Assembly (NCBI GenBank): GCA_947503005.1
Contig: CANNCA010000002.1
Coordinates: forward strand, 186,001 to 250,000
DNA: 64,000 nucleotides
Reading direction: 5' to 3'
Source of the DNA: an uncultured Flavobacteriaceae bacterium
GTDB lineage: Bacteria; Bacteroidota; Bacteroidia; Flavobacteriales; Flavobacteriaceae
Shown: positions 24,769 through 35,173 of the stretch, one piece after another
How the letters are laid out: every line of letters starts with the position of its first letter
How positions within the stretch are numbered: the stretch's first letter is position 1
Translations under genes and position numbers: made by a program
Notes under the pieces: model-generated
The model's input: only the letters and a program-made list of their open reading frames with translations
Told to the model about the DNA's origin: nothing
The model's database searches: none

Positions 24769-27195
24769 TTAACGTAGTTCCGCACCTAGCTTTTGCTCGA
24801 ACTTGTGCTGTAATTTATCCATGATCTTATCGATTTGTTTATCAGTCAAGGTACTCTTTTCATCTTGCAAGGTGAAGCTGATCGCATAGGACTTCTTACC
24901 CTCAGGCAATTTCTTTCCGGTATACACATCAAATAGGCTGACATCTTTTAGCATTTTCTGTTCAGTTTGAAAAGCGATATCAAAAACTTCTTTAAATGTG
25001 GTTGCATTATCCAAAAGGAGTGCAAAATCCCTTTTGACTTCTGGATATTTGGGTATGTCCTTAAACACGATTTCATTTTTAGATACCAGGTTCATGATAT
25101 TGTCCCAACTAAAATCGGCAAACAAAACCTCCTGCTTAATATCAAAGTTTTTCAGTACAGATTTTTTGACTACACCAAGCACAACCAATTCCTGTTTCAT
25201 CGATTGAAGCGAAACCCCTTCGGAGAAGTCAGATAACCCTAACGGGTTTAGCTTGACATCAGTAAACCCAAGTCTTAAAAGAACATTCTCTACAATTGAT
25301 TTTAAATAATAGAAATCACTTTTTTTGTCCTGATTAAGCCAGGTACTCTCTGATCTATTTCCGGTCAAGAACAAGCTCAAGTGTTTGTTCTCGATTCTTT
25401 TTGCATCATACTGATGGTAGGTTTTTCCGAACTCAAAAATTTTAAGGTTTTGTTTTTTGCGGTTACTGTTGTAAGAAATGGCTTCCAAACCGGAAAACAG
25501 CATTGTTTGTCGTAAAACCCCTAAATCACTACTTAACGGATTTATCATGGTTACGGCGTTTTCTTCATTCTGGGTTTCCGAAAGTTTGCAATATTCAGCA
25601 GATGTTAGACTGTTCGCCATGATTTCATAGAATCCTTGGGCTGCCAATTGGTTGCCAATAAGGTTCTGTAGTTTATGGTCTTCAAATTTTGAAGTAGGCG
25701 CTATTGAAGCGTTCAGTTTTTCTGAAATCCCAATATTATTGTATCCAAAAACCCTTAAAACTTCCTCAATCACATCAACATCTCGCTGAACGTCTACACG
25801 ATAGGTTGGCACCATCAGGCCCATTCCAGATTCTGTAACATTCATTACCTTAATGTCCAAGGAGGCTAAAATACTCTTGATTTTGTCGCGTGGAATTTCT
25901 TGGCCCAATAATTTGTCAATTTTATCAAAACTCAAGAAAACCTCATGTGGTTTTACTTTATTCGGATAGAGGTCCACAACATCTGAGGTAATATCACCCC
26001 CAGCGATTTCCTTAATGAGAATGGCCGCTCTGCGTAAGGCAGCTTCAACATTTTCTATATCGATTCCCCGCTCAAATCGAAAAGAGGCATCTGTATTCAG
26101 CCCATGTCTTTTAGCCGATTTACGTATGGAAACAGGGTTGAAATATGCACTTTCCAAAAAGATAGCCGTTGTATTTTCAGTAACCCCCGAGTGTTCTCCA
26201 CCAAAAACTCCAGCGATACACATGGGCTTTTCAGCATCACAGATCATCAAATCTTCTTCATGAAGTTCGCGCTCTATACTGTCTAAAGTTTTGAATTTTG
26301 TGCCTTTGGGCAACCTTTTCACGACCACCTTGTTGCCTTTAATCTTAGCTGCATCAAAGGCATGCAAAGGCTGGCCTAGCTCGTGTAGTACATAGTTAGT
26401 GGCATCAACCAAATTATTTTTTGGAGTTATGCCAATGGCGCTTAATCTATTTTTCAACCAATCAGGCGATGGTTGAACGATTAGGTTGCTCAAGGTAATA
26501 CCACAGTAGCGCGGAGCCAATTGATTATTCTCTACTACTACGTCAATCTTCAGAGATCTATCGGTTATCGTGAAATTAGTGAGTGGGGGAGTGATGAGCT
26601 CCTTTTCGATTTCCTTTTGACGTAACCCGGCTCTCAAATCTCTGGCAACTCCAAAATGGCTCATTGCATCCGATCGGTTAGGAGTCAGTCCGATTTCGAA
26701 AACTTCATCATGTTCTACTTCAAATACATCTGAACAAGGAGTGCCAACCTTCAGGGAGTCTTCTAATATCATGATACCATCATGGCCTTCACCTAGGCCT
26801 AACTCATCTTCGGCACAAATCATTCCATGACTTTCTTCACCACGAATCTTTCCTTTTTTTATGGTCCAACCTTCGCCTTCTTTCGTATAAAGTTGGGTGC
26901 CGATGGTCGCTACCGGAACTTTTTGTCCTGCTGCAACATTGGGCGCACCGCATACAATTTGTAATGGATTCTCACTTCCGATATCTACAGTAGTAAGTTT
27001 CAGACGATCGGCATTAGGGTGTTGTACACAAGTAAGCACATGACCAACAACTACTCCTTTGAGGCCCCCTTTGACCGATTCAAATTGGCTAATGCCCTCA
27101 ACTTCAAGGCCTAGGTCTGTTAAAAGTTCGGCGGTTTTTTCGGCTTCCCAATCTAATTTTAAGAATTGCTTTAGCCAATTGTATGAAATATTCAT
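24769..27195 (-). CDS. pheT: Phenylalanine-tRNA ligase beta subunit
   Basis: The large subunit of the cytoplasmic alpha2-beta2 PheRS that charges tRNA-Phe. The usual full length of 808 residues is present: tRNA-binding OB domain at about 40-150 (VVGHVLTCVQHPNADRL, VCGAPN), B3/B4 editing domain (GITPKNNLVDATNYVLHELG, FKTLDSIERELHEEDLMICD), B5 domain, core (FYEIMANSLTS, NPLSSDLGVLRQTML) and the C-terminal FDX anticodon-binding domain (YPEVKRDFALLLDN to LPEGKKSYAISFTLQDE). pheS is not adjacent, as is usual for this group. Confidence 0.98.
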   Translation of the reverse strand: MNISYNWLKQFLKLDWEAEKTAELLTDLGLEVEGISQFESVKGGLKGVVVGHVLTCVQHPNADRLKLTTVDIGSENPLQIVCGAPNVAAGQKVPVATIGTQLYTKEGEGWTIKKGKIRGEESHGMICAEDELGLGEGHDGIMILEDSLKVGTPCSDVFEVEHDEVFEIGLTPNRSDAMSHFGVARDLRAGLRQKEIEKELITPPLTNFTITDRSLKIDVVVENNQLAPRYCGITLSNLIVQPSPDWLKNRLSAIGITPKNNLVDATNYVLHELGQPLHAFDAAKIKGNKVVVKRLPKGTKFKTLDSIERELHEEDLMICDAEKPMCIAGVFGGEHSGVTENTTAIFLESAYFNPVSIRKSAKRHGLNTDASFRFERGIDIENVEAALRRAAILIKEIAGGDITSDVVDLYPNKVKPHEVFLSFDKIDKLLGQEIPRDKIKSILASLDIKVMNVTESGMGLMVPTYRVDVQRDVDVIEEVLRVFGYNNIGISEKLNASIAPTSKFEDHKLQNLIGNQLAAQGFYEIMANSLTSAEYCKLSETQNEENAVTMINPLSSDLGVLRQTMLFSGLEAISYNSNRKKQNLKIFEFGKTYHQYDAKRIENKHLSLFLTGNRSESTWLNQDKKSDFYYLKSIVENVLLRLGFTDVKLNPLGLSDFSEGVSLQSMKQELVVLGVVKKSVLKNFDIKQEVLFADFSWDNIMNLVSKNEIVFKDIPKYPEVKRDFALLLDNATTFKEVFDIAFQTEQKMLKDVSLFDVYTGKKLPEGKKSYAISFTLQDEKSTLTDKQIDKIMDKLQHKFEQKLGAELR

Positions 27196-27324
27196 TGGTG
27201 GTTTTTACAGCCGATAAAGATAAAACAATGCTTCAACACATTCAACTGCTTGTGAATTGAATTCTTTTAATTTTTTAGTGTAGCTTTTTTATTGTTATTT
27301 CGACTAGTGCTAAAAGCCCAATAT

Positions 27325-28548
27325 ATGAAAAGAGCGATTTCGATACTGTTTCTGATTTTAATTCTGGTCGCGTGTCAAAAGGAGAAAGAAACTTTGCTCT
27401 CAGAAGGTATTTGGTTAGCGGAGTTAAAAACCATGGATAATGAGATTCTCCCCTTTAATTTTAAATTAGTTAAACATGAGGACGGACAGTGTGGAATTGA
27501 AATTTATAACGCAGAAGAAGTAATTGCGGTAGATGAAATCAGTTTCAAGAACGATTCCGTACGAATAAAATTTCCGGTATATGAAGGATATATCGCCGGT
27601 ACGTTTTCTGAAAATAAAATAGAAGGACAGTTCATTAAAGAAAGTTTAGACAGAGTGGTTCCCTTTGAAGCTACATTCGGAGTGCAGGAAAGATTTCGAA
27701 ATAGTAAGGCCTCCACAAAAAATGTTTCCGGAATCTGGGAAACAATTTTTGAAAAGGGAACAGAAGATGAGTATGTGGCAAAAGGAATTTTTGCCCAGGA
27801 CGGCGATAAAGTAACAGGAACCTTCAGAACGACCACAGGAGATTATAGGTATCTCGATGGAGTAGTTAGTGGCGATTCTTTAAAGATTTCGGCGTTTGAT
27901 GGTGCACACGCTTTTGTTTTTACGGCTTCGGTTACTGACAGTATCATGAACGGAGTATTTTATTCGGGAAATCATTCTAAAGAAGTCTTTGAAGCGAAAC
28001 GGAACGAAGTTTTTGAACTCCCAAGTGCAGATTCTTTGACTTTCTTAAAGGAGGGTTTTGATAAACTTGCTTTTTCATTTCCGGATGCCACAGGAAAGTT
28101 GGTTTCTCTGGAGGATGATAAATTTAATAATAAGGTAGTTTTAGTTCAGATTATGGGAAGTTGGTGCCCCAATTGTTTGGATGAAAGCAAGTTTTATGTG
28201 GACTATCTCAAAAAGAATCCGGATTTGGATATAGAGATTGTTGCTTTAGCTTTTGAATATGCCAAAACCAAAGAGGGTGCTTTTAAGAGTATCAAAAGAT
28301 TAAAAGATAGAATCGGAATCGACTACCCGATTCTTTTGGCGCAGTTTGGTACTTCTGACAAGGCCTTGGCACAAGAAAAGCTACCTATGTTGAACCATGT
28401 GCTATCCTATCCAACCACCATATTTATTGATAAAAAAGGTGCAGTACGAAAGATTCATACAGGTTTCAATGGTCCGGCCACGGGTGAGAAGTTCATCGAA
28501 TTTAAAAAAGAGTTTGAAGGCTTTGTAAAAGAATTATTGGCTGAGTAA
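27325..28548 (+). CDS. TlpA/ResA-like thioredoxin-domain lipoprotein
   Basis: The start is set at ATG 27325 (MKRAISILFLILILVAC), which gives a clean lipoprotein signal with Cys17; the frame is open further upstream. The protein has about 407 residues. The N-terminal 230 residues are strand-rich and lipocalin-like, with repeated short beta motifs (VSGIWETIFEKG, KVTGTFRTTTGDYRYLDG). The C-terminal thioredoxin fold carries an intact redox motif WCPNC (GSWCPNCLDESKF), IEIVALAFEYAKT, and the cis-Pro loop SYPTTIFIDKKGAVRKIHTGF. It probably acts as a periplasmic thiol reductase on cytochrome c or envelope proteins. Convergent with leuB with 4 bp between stop codons. Confidence 0.92.
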   Translation: MKRAISILFLILILVACQKEKETLLSEGIWLAELKTMDNEILPFNFKLVKHEDGQCGIEIYNAEEVIAVDEISFKNDSVRIKFPVYEGYIAGTFSENKIEGQFIKESLDRVVPFEATFGVQERFRNSKASTKNVSGIWETIFEKGTEDEYVAKGIFAQDGDKVTGTFRTTTGDYRYLDGVVSGDSLKISAFDGAHAFVFTASVTDSIMNGVFYSGNHSKEVFEAKRNEVFELPSADSLTFLKEGFDKLAFSFPDATGKLVSLEDDKFNNKVVLVQIMGSWCPNCLDESKFYVDYLKKNPDLDIEIVALAFEYAKTKEGAFKSIKRLKDRIGIDYPILLAQFGTSDKALAQEKLPMLNHVLSYPTTIFIDKKGAVRKIHTGFNGPATGEKFIEFKKEFEGFVKELLAE

Positions 28549-28552
28549 TTGT

Positions 28553-29671
28553 CTAAATAATCGTTGATTTCCCCAGCCCGATATTTTCATCGTTCAAGTT
28601 CAAATCTTCATCGGAATATGCGATGTTCTCTGCAATAAAATCACCGACGTAATCAGTGCCATATTTACTACTCCCTAAAATATCCTTGGTAATTACATTT
28701 TTCTGAAATGATTTATGTACCGCTTTTACAACCGCATCGGCTTCCTCATTGAGTCCAAAATGCTGAAGTAACATTGCTGTGGAAAGAATCGACGCTACGG
28801 GGTTCGCGATGTTTTTTCCTTTGGCTTGTGGATAAGAACCATGAAAGGGTTCGAACATCGCATTTTCGTTTCCAACCGATGCTGAAGGTAGTAGCCCGAC
28901 GGAGCCGATAATCACACTTCCTTGGTCTGAAAGAATATCCCCGAACATATTATCTGTCAGTATAACATCAAATTGTCTGGGGTTCATCATCATTTGTACC
29001 ACGGCATTGTCGATAAATAGACATTCGAGTTGCACTTCTGGATAACTACTGCTTATTTCAGTAACCACTTTTCTCCATAATCTTGAAGTTTCCAATACAT
29101 TGGCCTTATCTACCAGTGTTAATTTACGTCTTCTTCTTTTTGCGGCTTTAAATGCCATATGGGCGATACGCGAGATTTCACCCTCGAAATACTCACAAAG
29201 GTCTGAAGCCACGGTACCGTCTTTACTCAACGTCTTTTTGCCAAAATAGATACCTCCGGTAAGCTCTCGATAAATGACCAAATCTGTTCCCGAAATAACT
29301 TTCTTGGGCAAGAGTGAATTCTCCATTAGATCTGAAAACACCTTTACAGGTCTGATGTTTGCAAAAAGCCCCAGTTCCTTTCTGAGTTTGAGGAGTCCCT
29401 GTTCAGGTCTCACTGAAGCTTCTGGATTGTAATCGTATTTTAAAGCCCCTATTGCGCCGAACAGAATCGCATCTGACGCCTTACACAATTCCAAGGTTTC
29501 TTCAGGAAGGGGATTACCCGTATTTGAAATAGCGACAGCGCCAACCGGTGCCTCGGAATAAATAAATTTGTGATTAAAGGTTTCTTCAACTGCTTTTAAG
29601 CATTTTACAGATTGGGCGAGAACTTCAGGACCAATGCCGTCACCGCCTAAAAGGGCGATTTTCAGATTCAT
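28553..29671 (-). CDS. leuB: 3-isopropylmalate dehydrogenase
   Basis: It oxidises and decarboxylates 3-isopropylmalate to 4-methyl-2-oxopentanoate in leucine synthesis with NAD and a divalent metal. The length is 372 residues. Motifs: [11 protein letters not shown] at the N-terminus, the substrate loop [49 protein letters not shown], the metal-binding [15 protein letters not shown] and [18 protein letters not shown]. The start overlaps the leuA stop by 4 bp (ATGA arrangement), so the two are translationally coupled. Confidence 0.98.
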   Translation of the reverse strand: MNLKIALLGGDGIGPEVLAQSVKCLKAVEETFNHKFIYSEAPVGAVAISNTGNPLPEETLELCKASDAILFGAIGALKYDYNPEASVRPEQGLLKLRKELGLFANIRPVKVFSDLMENSLLPKKVISGTDLVIYRELTGGIYFGKKTLSKDGTVASDLCEYFEGEISRIAHMAFKAAKRRRRKLTLVDKANVLETSRLWRKVVTEISSSYPEVQLECLFIDNAVVQMMMNPRQFDVILTDNMFGDILSDQGSVIIGSVGLLPSASVGNENAMFEPFHGSYPQAKGKNIANPVASILSTAMLLQHFGLNEEADAVVKAVHKSFQKNVITKDILGSSKYGTDYVGDFIAENIAYSDEDLNLNDENIGLGKSTII

Positions 29672-30846
29672 GGGGCAGAGACTTTAGAAATGGTGACATC
29701 AGTTGCAGCAATTATTTCATGGATATCATCGTCGAGAATCTCTTTTTTCTTATCTGCGAATTTTAAAAACTCTTGATACACTGAATCTAACTGGGTTTTT
29801 GTCAATTCGTAACCAACAATTTTTGCGCGGTAAGCTAGGGCCGCGCGTCCACTTCGTGCGGTAAGAACAATAGAGGATTCATTGACGCCTACATCGGCAG
29901 GATCTATAATTTCGTAAGTTTCACGATTTTTTATAACGCCGTCTTGATGTATTCCTGAACTATGCGCAAATGCATTGGCTCCAACAATTGCTTTGTTGGG
30001 TTGCACCATCATTCCCATTTTTTGCGAAACCATCTGACTGGTATCGTACAACAATTTACTGTTTATTCGAGTGTCTAGACCTAGACTTGGATGTTGGCGC
30101 AAAATCATCACGACCTCCTCTAAAGAAGTGTTTCCGGCGCGCTCACCGATTCCATTAATAGTGCATTCTATCTGCCTAGCACCGTTGACCACTCCCGCAA
30201 TTGAATTGGCAGTCGCCAGCCCTAAATCATTATGACAATGACATGAAAGCACTGCTTTGTGAATGCCTTTGACGTTCTCTTTCAGGTACTTCATCTTTGC
30301 CCCATATTCCTCTGGAAGACAATACCCAGTAGTGTCTGGTATATTCAATACGGTTGCTCCTGCTTTTACTACCGCCTCACAAACTCTAGCCAAAAACTCA
30401 TTATCGGTTCTACCGGCATCTTCGGCATAGAACTCAACATCTTCAACAAAAGTCTTGGCATAGCTCACCGCAGCGACTGCGCGCTCTATAATCGCATCCC
30501 TATTGGAATTGAACTTGTATTTTATATGCGAATCAGAGGTGCCTATACCAGTATGTATTCTAGGTACTTTGGCAGGCTTTAAGGCTTCTGCAGCGACTTC
30601 AATATCTTTTTTGACCGCTCGTGTTAAGCCACAAACGGTTGCATTCTTTACCAATTTGGCAATCTCGTAAACGGAATTAAAGTCCCCCGGACTTGAGATT
30701 GGAAAGCCTGCTTCAATAATATCAACTCCCAAATTATCCAATCGTTCTGCAATCACTAATTTCTGATCGGCGTCCAATTTACAACCAGGTACTTGTTCAC
30801 CGTCCCTAAGGGTAGTATCAAAAATTTGTACTATATCTTTGCTCAT
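29668..30846 (-). CDS. leuA: 2-isopropylmalate synthase, short form without regulatory domain
   Basis: It condenses acetyl-CoA with 2-oxoisovalerate, the committed step of leucine synthesis. Seen: [26 protein letters not shown], the metal-binding [13 protein letters not shown], and [16 protein letters not shown], all HMGL-like barrel motifs, then the linker [17 protein letters not shown]. At 392 residues it lacks the roughly 120-residue C-terminal LeuA allosteric domain that binds leucine in the 500-residue enzymes, so feedback inhibition of the usual type is not expected. It is the first gene of a leuA-leuB operon with a 4-bp overlap; leuC and leuD are absent from the window. Confidence 0.95.
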   Translation of the reverse strand: MSKDIVQIFDTTLRDGEQVPGCKLDADQKLVIAERLDNLGVDIIEAGFPISSPGDFNSVYEIAKLVKNATVCGLTRAVKKDIEVAAEALKPAKVPRIHTGIGTSDSHIKYKFNSNRDAIIERAVAAVSYAKTFVEDVEFYAEDAGRTDNEFLARVCEAVVKAGATVLNIPDTTGYCLPEEYGAKMKYLKENVKGIHKAVLSCHCHNDLGLATANSIAGVVNGARQIECTINGIGERAGNTSLEEVVMILRQHPSLGLDTRINSKLLYDTSQMVSQKMGMMVQPNKAIVGANAFAHSSGIHQDGVIKNRETYEIIDPADVGVNESSIVLTARSGRAALAYRAKIVGYELTKTQLDSVYQEFLKFADKKKEILDDDIHEIIAATDVTISKVSAP

Positions 30847-30992
30847 TATATTTGTGTAGCTTTATCTACCCTTACGAATATATAACCAATAGCGGAAATC
30901 TCCTAAAAAAGCGATTATGTTTTACAACGGACAATCACATTTGGAAATATTCAACAAGCTGATAAACAAAACTTTAAACCCTATTTTTTACG

Positions 30993-32537
30993 ATGACAAA
31001 TGTGCATAAAGATGCATTGTTCGTACTGGTAAAATCACTTTCCAAGTCAGAAAAGAGACAGTTCAAACTATATGTGGGTCGGCTAGGTGTCAATACCGAT
31101 GCTAAATTCATTGCGCTCTTCAATTTGATGGACAAAATGAAAGCCTACAACGAAAAGACAATTCTTGATAACGGCATTGTTACAAAATCGCAGCTATCCA
31201 ACTTAAAAGCACATCTTTACAAGCAAATTCTAATAAGTTTAAGGCTCAATCCAGTAAATCAAAATATTCGTGTTCAGATTAGAGAACAGCTTGACTTTGC
31301 TACGATACTTTATCAAAAAGGACTTTACAAACAAAGCTTAAAAATATTAGATAAGGCAAAGAATACCGCCATTGAAAATGAGGAAAAAAACGTGGCCTAC
31401 GAGATTGTTGAGCTGGAAAAAATAATTGAGACACAGTATATCACACGCAGCATACCGCATAGGGCAGATGAACTTGCCATTCAAGCTAAAGAACTTTCCG
31501 CTCATAATGTGATGACCAGTAAGCTTTCAAACCTTTCGCTTCAATTATATGGATTGATGTTGAAAGTGGGTTATGCGCGAAGTGATGAAGATATCAAAAG
31601 AATTAAAAAATATTTCGAGAAACAACTACCAAAGTACAAGATAGAAGACTTGGGTTTTCGTGAAAAACTGTGGTTGTACAAGGCCTATTTATGGTATAGT
31701 TTTTTGATACAAGATTTTCTCTCTTGTTACAAATACGCGAGTAAATGGGTTGACCTTTTTTATGAAAACAAAGAGATGATTTATTTAAACCCTGTTTTCT
31801 TTTTAAAGGGGAATCATTATTTATTAGAATCTCTATTCTTTGTAAAGTATAGCTCTCAATTTAGGGAGACACTTGGTAAATTGGAAAGCATTGTAGAAAC
31901 TAAGGAGTTTCCAAAAAATGATAATATAAGCTCATTGGCATTTCTATATATCAATTCGAACAAATTGAACCTACATTTTTTAGAGGGCACTTTTAAAAGG
32001 GGACTTTATTTAGTAAAGATTATTGAGTACGGCATCAACAAGCACAGAGACCGTATTGACGAACATCATATTATGTTGCTTTACTACAAAATTGCGTGTT
32101 TGTATTTTGGTATGGGAGATAACAAAACGTGCATTCAATATCTCAAGAAAATTATCAACAACAAGAATTTAAAAATGCGCGAAGACCTGATGTGTTTTGC
32201 GCGGGTATTGAGTTTGGTGGCGCACTATGAAGCGGGTATGGACTATCATTTGGAGGTACAGCTCAAAAGCACTTACAAGTTTTTACTAAAGATGGATGAT
32301 TTGCATGCCGTACAAAAGGAAATGATCAAATTTTTGAGAAACTTAGGAAATATTTACCCTCATGAATTACGCCAGGAATTTCAAAAACTACATACTGAAT
32401 TAAAGAAATATGAAGATCACCCATATGAGAAAAGAGCGTTTTTGTATTTGGATATTATCTCGTGGTTAGAAAGTCATTTGCAAGACAAACCGGTCGCTAT
32501 AATTATTCAAGAAAAAGCAAAACAGTTAACTCGCTGA
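30993..32537 (+). CDS. Large helical protein of unknown function (TPR-like)
   Basis: A 514-residue cytoplasmic protein without a signal peptide or membrane segment. It is rich in Lys, Leu and aromatic residues and helical throughout. Short paired-helix units resemble TPR (LYQKGLYKQSLKILDKAKNTAIENE, YKIACLYFGMGDNKTCIQYLKKII). The opening FVLVKSLSKSEKRQFKLYVGR and the end EKAKQL are typical of a conserved but unnamed flavobacterial family I have seen as hypothetical. It is divergent from leuA and 7 bp ahead of the EamA transporter gene, with which it is probably co-transcribed. Confidence 0.85.
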   Translation: MTNVHKDALFVLVKSLSKSEKRQFKLYVGRLGVNTDAKFIALFNLMDKMKAYNEKTILDNGIVTKSQLSNLKAHLYKQILISLRLNPVNQNIRVQIREQLDFATILYQKGLYKQSLKILDKAKNTAIENEEKNVAYEIVELEKIIETQYITRSIPHRADELAIQAKELSAHNVMTSKLSNLSLQLYGLMLKVGYARSDEDIKRIKKYFEKQLPKYKIEDLGFREKLWLYKAYLWYSFLIQDFLSCYKYASKWVDLFYENKEMIYLNPVFFLKGNHYLLESLFFVKYSSQFRETLGKLESIVETKEFPKNDNISSLAFLYINSNKLNLHFLEGTFKRGLYLVKIIEYGINKHRDRIDEHHIMLLYYKIACLYFGMGDNKTCIQYLKKIINNKNLKMREDLMCFARVLSLVAHYEAGMDYHLEVQLKSTYKFLLKMDDLHAVQKEMIKFLRNLGNIYPHELRQEFQKLHTELKKYEDHPYEKRAFLYLDIISWLESHLQDKPVAIIIQEKAKQLTR

Positions 32538-32544
32538 TTTTTGG

Positions 32545-33408
32545 TTGTTGAAACCGAAAAACCTTCATATCGCCCATCTTTCTGAAATTAACTTGGCCAT
32601 GCTCTTTATCAGTACTTCAGGTGCCTTAGGACGCTTTGTTCAATTACCCGTACCGGTAACCATTGCTTCAAGGGCTATATTAGCCTTCTTATTATTGCTG
32701 CTCTATTGTAAGTTCAAAGGGATTTCCTTTAAGGTCGAAAAAAAAGACCTTCCCATGATTATACTAAGTGGTGTACTTATTGGTTTCCATTGGATTGCCT
32801 ATTTCTATGCCTTACAGCTATCAAACGTCGCTATAGGCATGCTTTCGATGTTCACCTATCCCGTATGGACTGCCTTTTTAGAACCAGTTTTGCTGAAAAC
32901 CAAATTTCAGAAAATTCATTTGGTACTAGCAGCCTTGGTGTTGTTCGGTATCTATTTTTTGATTCCTGAATTTGATTTGGAGAGTTCATATACCCTCGCG
33001 ATTGCCATGGGCGTGCTATCAGCAGTCGTTTATGCGCTTCGGAATTTGTTGATGAAGCCGAAAGTAGCGAAATACAATGGTTCACTTTTGATGTCCTACC
33101 AAACGGCAGTAGTCGGGTTTTCACTTATACCTGCTTTTTTCTTTACCAATTTAGATTCTATTTTGTCGCAATGGGAAGCGCTAGTAACCCTAGCATTACT
33201 GACAACAGCCATAGGGCATACCTTGTTTCTTCTGAGTCTTAAGCACTTTACCGTAACTACAGCAAGTATTCTAAGTAGTGTACAGCCCGTTTATGGCATT
33301 CTTATCGGCATGCTCTTCTTATCGGAATACCCTACTTGGTCTACTGTTTTAGGAGGTGTTTTGATTTTGACGGCCGTCGTTGTAGAGAGTGTTCGGACGT
33401 ATAGGTAG
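32545..33408 (+). CDS. EamA/DMT-family transporter
   Basis: A 287-residue inner-membrane protein with about ten hydrophobic helices in two EamA repeats, as expected for drug/metabolite transporters. The first repeat includes ASRAILAFLLLLLYCKFKG and GFHWIAYFYALQLSNVAIGML; the second includes LLTTAIGHTLFLLSLKHFTVTTASILSSVQPVYGILIG. The start codon is TTG at 32545 or 32548; no ATG lies before the first helix. The substrate cannot be inferred. It follows the helical protein gene by 7 bp. Confidence 0.92.
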   Translation: MLKPKNLHIAHLSEINLAMLFISTSGALGRFVQLPVPVTIASRAILAFLLLLLYCKFKGISFKVEKKDLPMIILSGVLIGFHWIAYFYALQLSNVAIGMLSMFTYPVWTAFLEPVLLKTKFQKIHLVLAALVLFGIYFLIPEFDLESSYTLAIAMGVLSAVVYALRNLLMKPKVAKYNGSLLMSYQTAVVGFSLIPAFFFTNLDSILSQWEALVTLALLTTAIGHTLFLLSLKHFTVTTASILSSVQPVYGILIGMLFLSEYPTWSTVLGGVLILTAVVVESVRTYR

Positions 33409-33507
33409 GAGTCTGGTAGATGTTCTTTACTTTCTTTGGTAATCATCAAAGATGCTGACTAGTTATAATGCCTCATTTGATTAAATGTATCTATTACATA
33501 AATAAAT

Positions 33508-35172
33508 TCAGTTTGGCACCACCAAAACTTCAACGCGTCTATTTATAGCTCGGTTTTCATTAGAGTCATTTTTAACGATAGGTTTTGATTCTCCTAATCC
33601 TTTTTCCATCCATGTGAATTCATTGCTTGGAATCAACTTCTGGAGTTGTGCAATAACACTTTTAGAACGCGCTAAAGACAATTTTTTATTGAAGCTGGCA
33701 TCACCTACATCGTCAGTATGTCCTTCAACGATAACGCTTCCCTTCTTTAAAACCACTATACTTTCGGCTAACTCCTTGAGTGCTTCAACACCTTCAGGTT
33801 TTAGTTGGGACTTACCTGTTTCGAATAAAACTTTGCTATCCAATTTTAAACGCATCGCGGCACCAATAGCGGCTATAGCATCTACATCTGATCCTGGTAA
33901 AGCACTATATTGCTCAAGGTCCGTGAGGCGAACATAGTAGAATAAATCTCCTGGCATTACAAACTCTGCAATATCTACTTCTGAAATTCCTCCATCGATT
34001 TTCCCGACTTTAATCCATTTAATTCCATCTTTTGAAATCTCTAGACTTGTGGGCTCAATCTTCCCTATTTCAAAAATGTATAAATCAGGGCCATTAACAT
34101 CCGTTAAAGCATTGTCTAAAAATTGAACGGTTAAACTCCCTGCTAAACCGAGACTGTAGATGCCGGTGACAGTCATTGCTCCGTTGTCTTGAATCATATC
34201 TGGAGTACCTAAAACATTATTTAAGTCAAGTACATTTAATTTAGGATGATAAGCCTTTATAACTTTATCCGCAAAAGACAATCTTCCCAAAGGTAAATAC
34301 ACTGCGGTCTGTATTTTTCCTCCAAAAAAAGTCTCACCCACATCATCGCCAAAGTATAAATCAGGGTTTAGTTTTTTAAATTCTTCTTTGGCAATATTTG
34401 ATTTTTTAACAATTTTCTTTTGAGCTGATTTTACAATTTTTATACTGCGCTTTACTATGGATTTGTAATTAGGACTGGCCTTTATCTTACCATCATTACA
34501 AGCTTTCAAAATGGCTTCAAGTTCAGCAAGATACTCTCCAGCTTCTTTTGCATCATGCATATAGCCAGCCTTCATGGTCATTGGTCTCAGTCTTTTACCT
34601 TCTTGAACTTTTGCATATTGCAGCACATTTCTAGCTTCTCTTTCAGGTAACCTAGATATGATTTCAGTTCCTGAAAGCGAATCAATTTTTTTTAATTTCT
34701 CTGGTGTTATTTTTCCTTTTAAATCATTTTGTAATACCAGTATGGCTTCTTCTATGGAAATTCCTGTAGGCGTATTTTTTGAAGCTAATTCTTCTTTAGA
34801 AATATTGGCTTTTAGTTGCAAACCTCTGCGTGGTTTGGCATCTTTTATATTTTTTTTAACATATTTGATGAGCTGTTTTAAGGTATCGGGGTTGTTGATT
34901 TTTTCTTGATATTCTTCTTTTGGGATATGACTCAGTTGAAATAATCTTTCAATTTCTGCCTTATCTACGGATATTGCTACATTTTTATTATCCTTTGAAC
35001 TTTTTTCCAGAACATTTTTAAAGTCGCCTATTACTTCTTTAAGTTGTTCTGTACTTGTTGAAGTTTCTTGAGCTTTTTTTCGTTTTAAAACACTTGGTTC
35101 TGATTTTTTTACATCTTCTTTACATGAAAGAAACACAAGTAGAACTAATAGGGTTAATGCGTAATTTTTCAT
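33508..35172 (-). CDS. OmpA-domain lipoprotein, last gene of a lipoprotein run
   Basis: A 554-residue protein with lipoprotein signal LLVFLSC (Cys17). The N-terminal 270 residues are Lys-rich, helical and repetitive (IPKEEYQEKINNP, YVKKNIKDAKP). A middle beta region spans about 280-430 (GETFFGGKIQTAVYLPLGRLSFADKVI, TVQFLDNALTD). The C-terminal OmpA/MotB peptidoglycan-binding domain covers about 440-554: VLFETGKSQLKPEGVEAL, IVEGHTDDVGDASFNKKLSLARS, and NRRVEVLV, with the Asp and Arg that contact diaminopimelate. It likely links the outer membrane to peptidoglycan. The next gene upstream starts one codon-length away, so the pair is an operon. Confidence 0.9.
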   Translation of the reverse strand: MKNYALTLLVLLVFLSCKEDVKKSEPSVLKRKKAQETSTSTEQLKEVIGDFKNVLEKSSKDNKNVAISVDKAEIERLFQLSHIPKEEYQEKINNPDTLKQLIKYVKKNIKDAKPRRGLQLKANISKEELASKNTPTGISIEEAILVLQNDLKGKITPEKLKKIDSLSGTEIISRLPEREARNVLQYAKVQEGKRLRPMTMKAGYMHDAKEAGEYLAELEAILKACNDGKIKASPNYKSIVKRSIKIVKSAQKKIVKKSNIAKEEFKKLNPDLYFGDDVGETFFGGKIQTAVYLPLGRLSFADKVIKAYHPKLNVLDLNNVLGTPDMIQDNGAMTVTGIYSLGLAGSLTVQFLDNALTDVNGPDLYIFEIGKIEPTSLEISKDGIKWIKVGKIDGGISEVDIAEFVMPGDLFYYVRLTDLEQYSALPGSDVDAIAAIGAAMRLKLDSKVLFETGKSQLKPEGVEALKELAESIVVLKKGSVIVEGHTDDVGDASFNKKLSLARSKSVIAQLQKLIPSNEFTWMEKGLGESKPIVKNDSNENRAINRRVEVLVVPN

Positions 35173-35173
35173 A

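Noticed and set aside
30259-30582. A 107-codon plus-strand frame inside leuA
   Set aside because: Antisense to conserved leuA motifs; the Cys- and Tyr-rich composition is that of a shadow frame.
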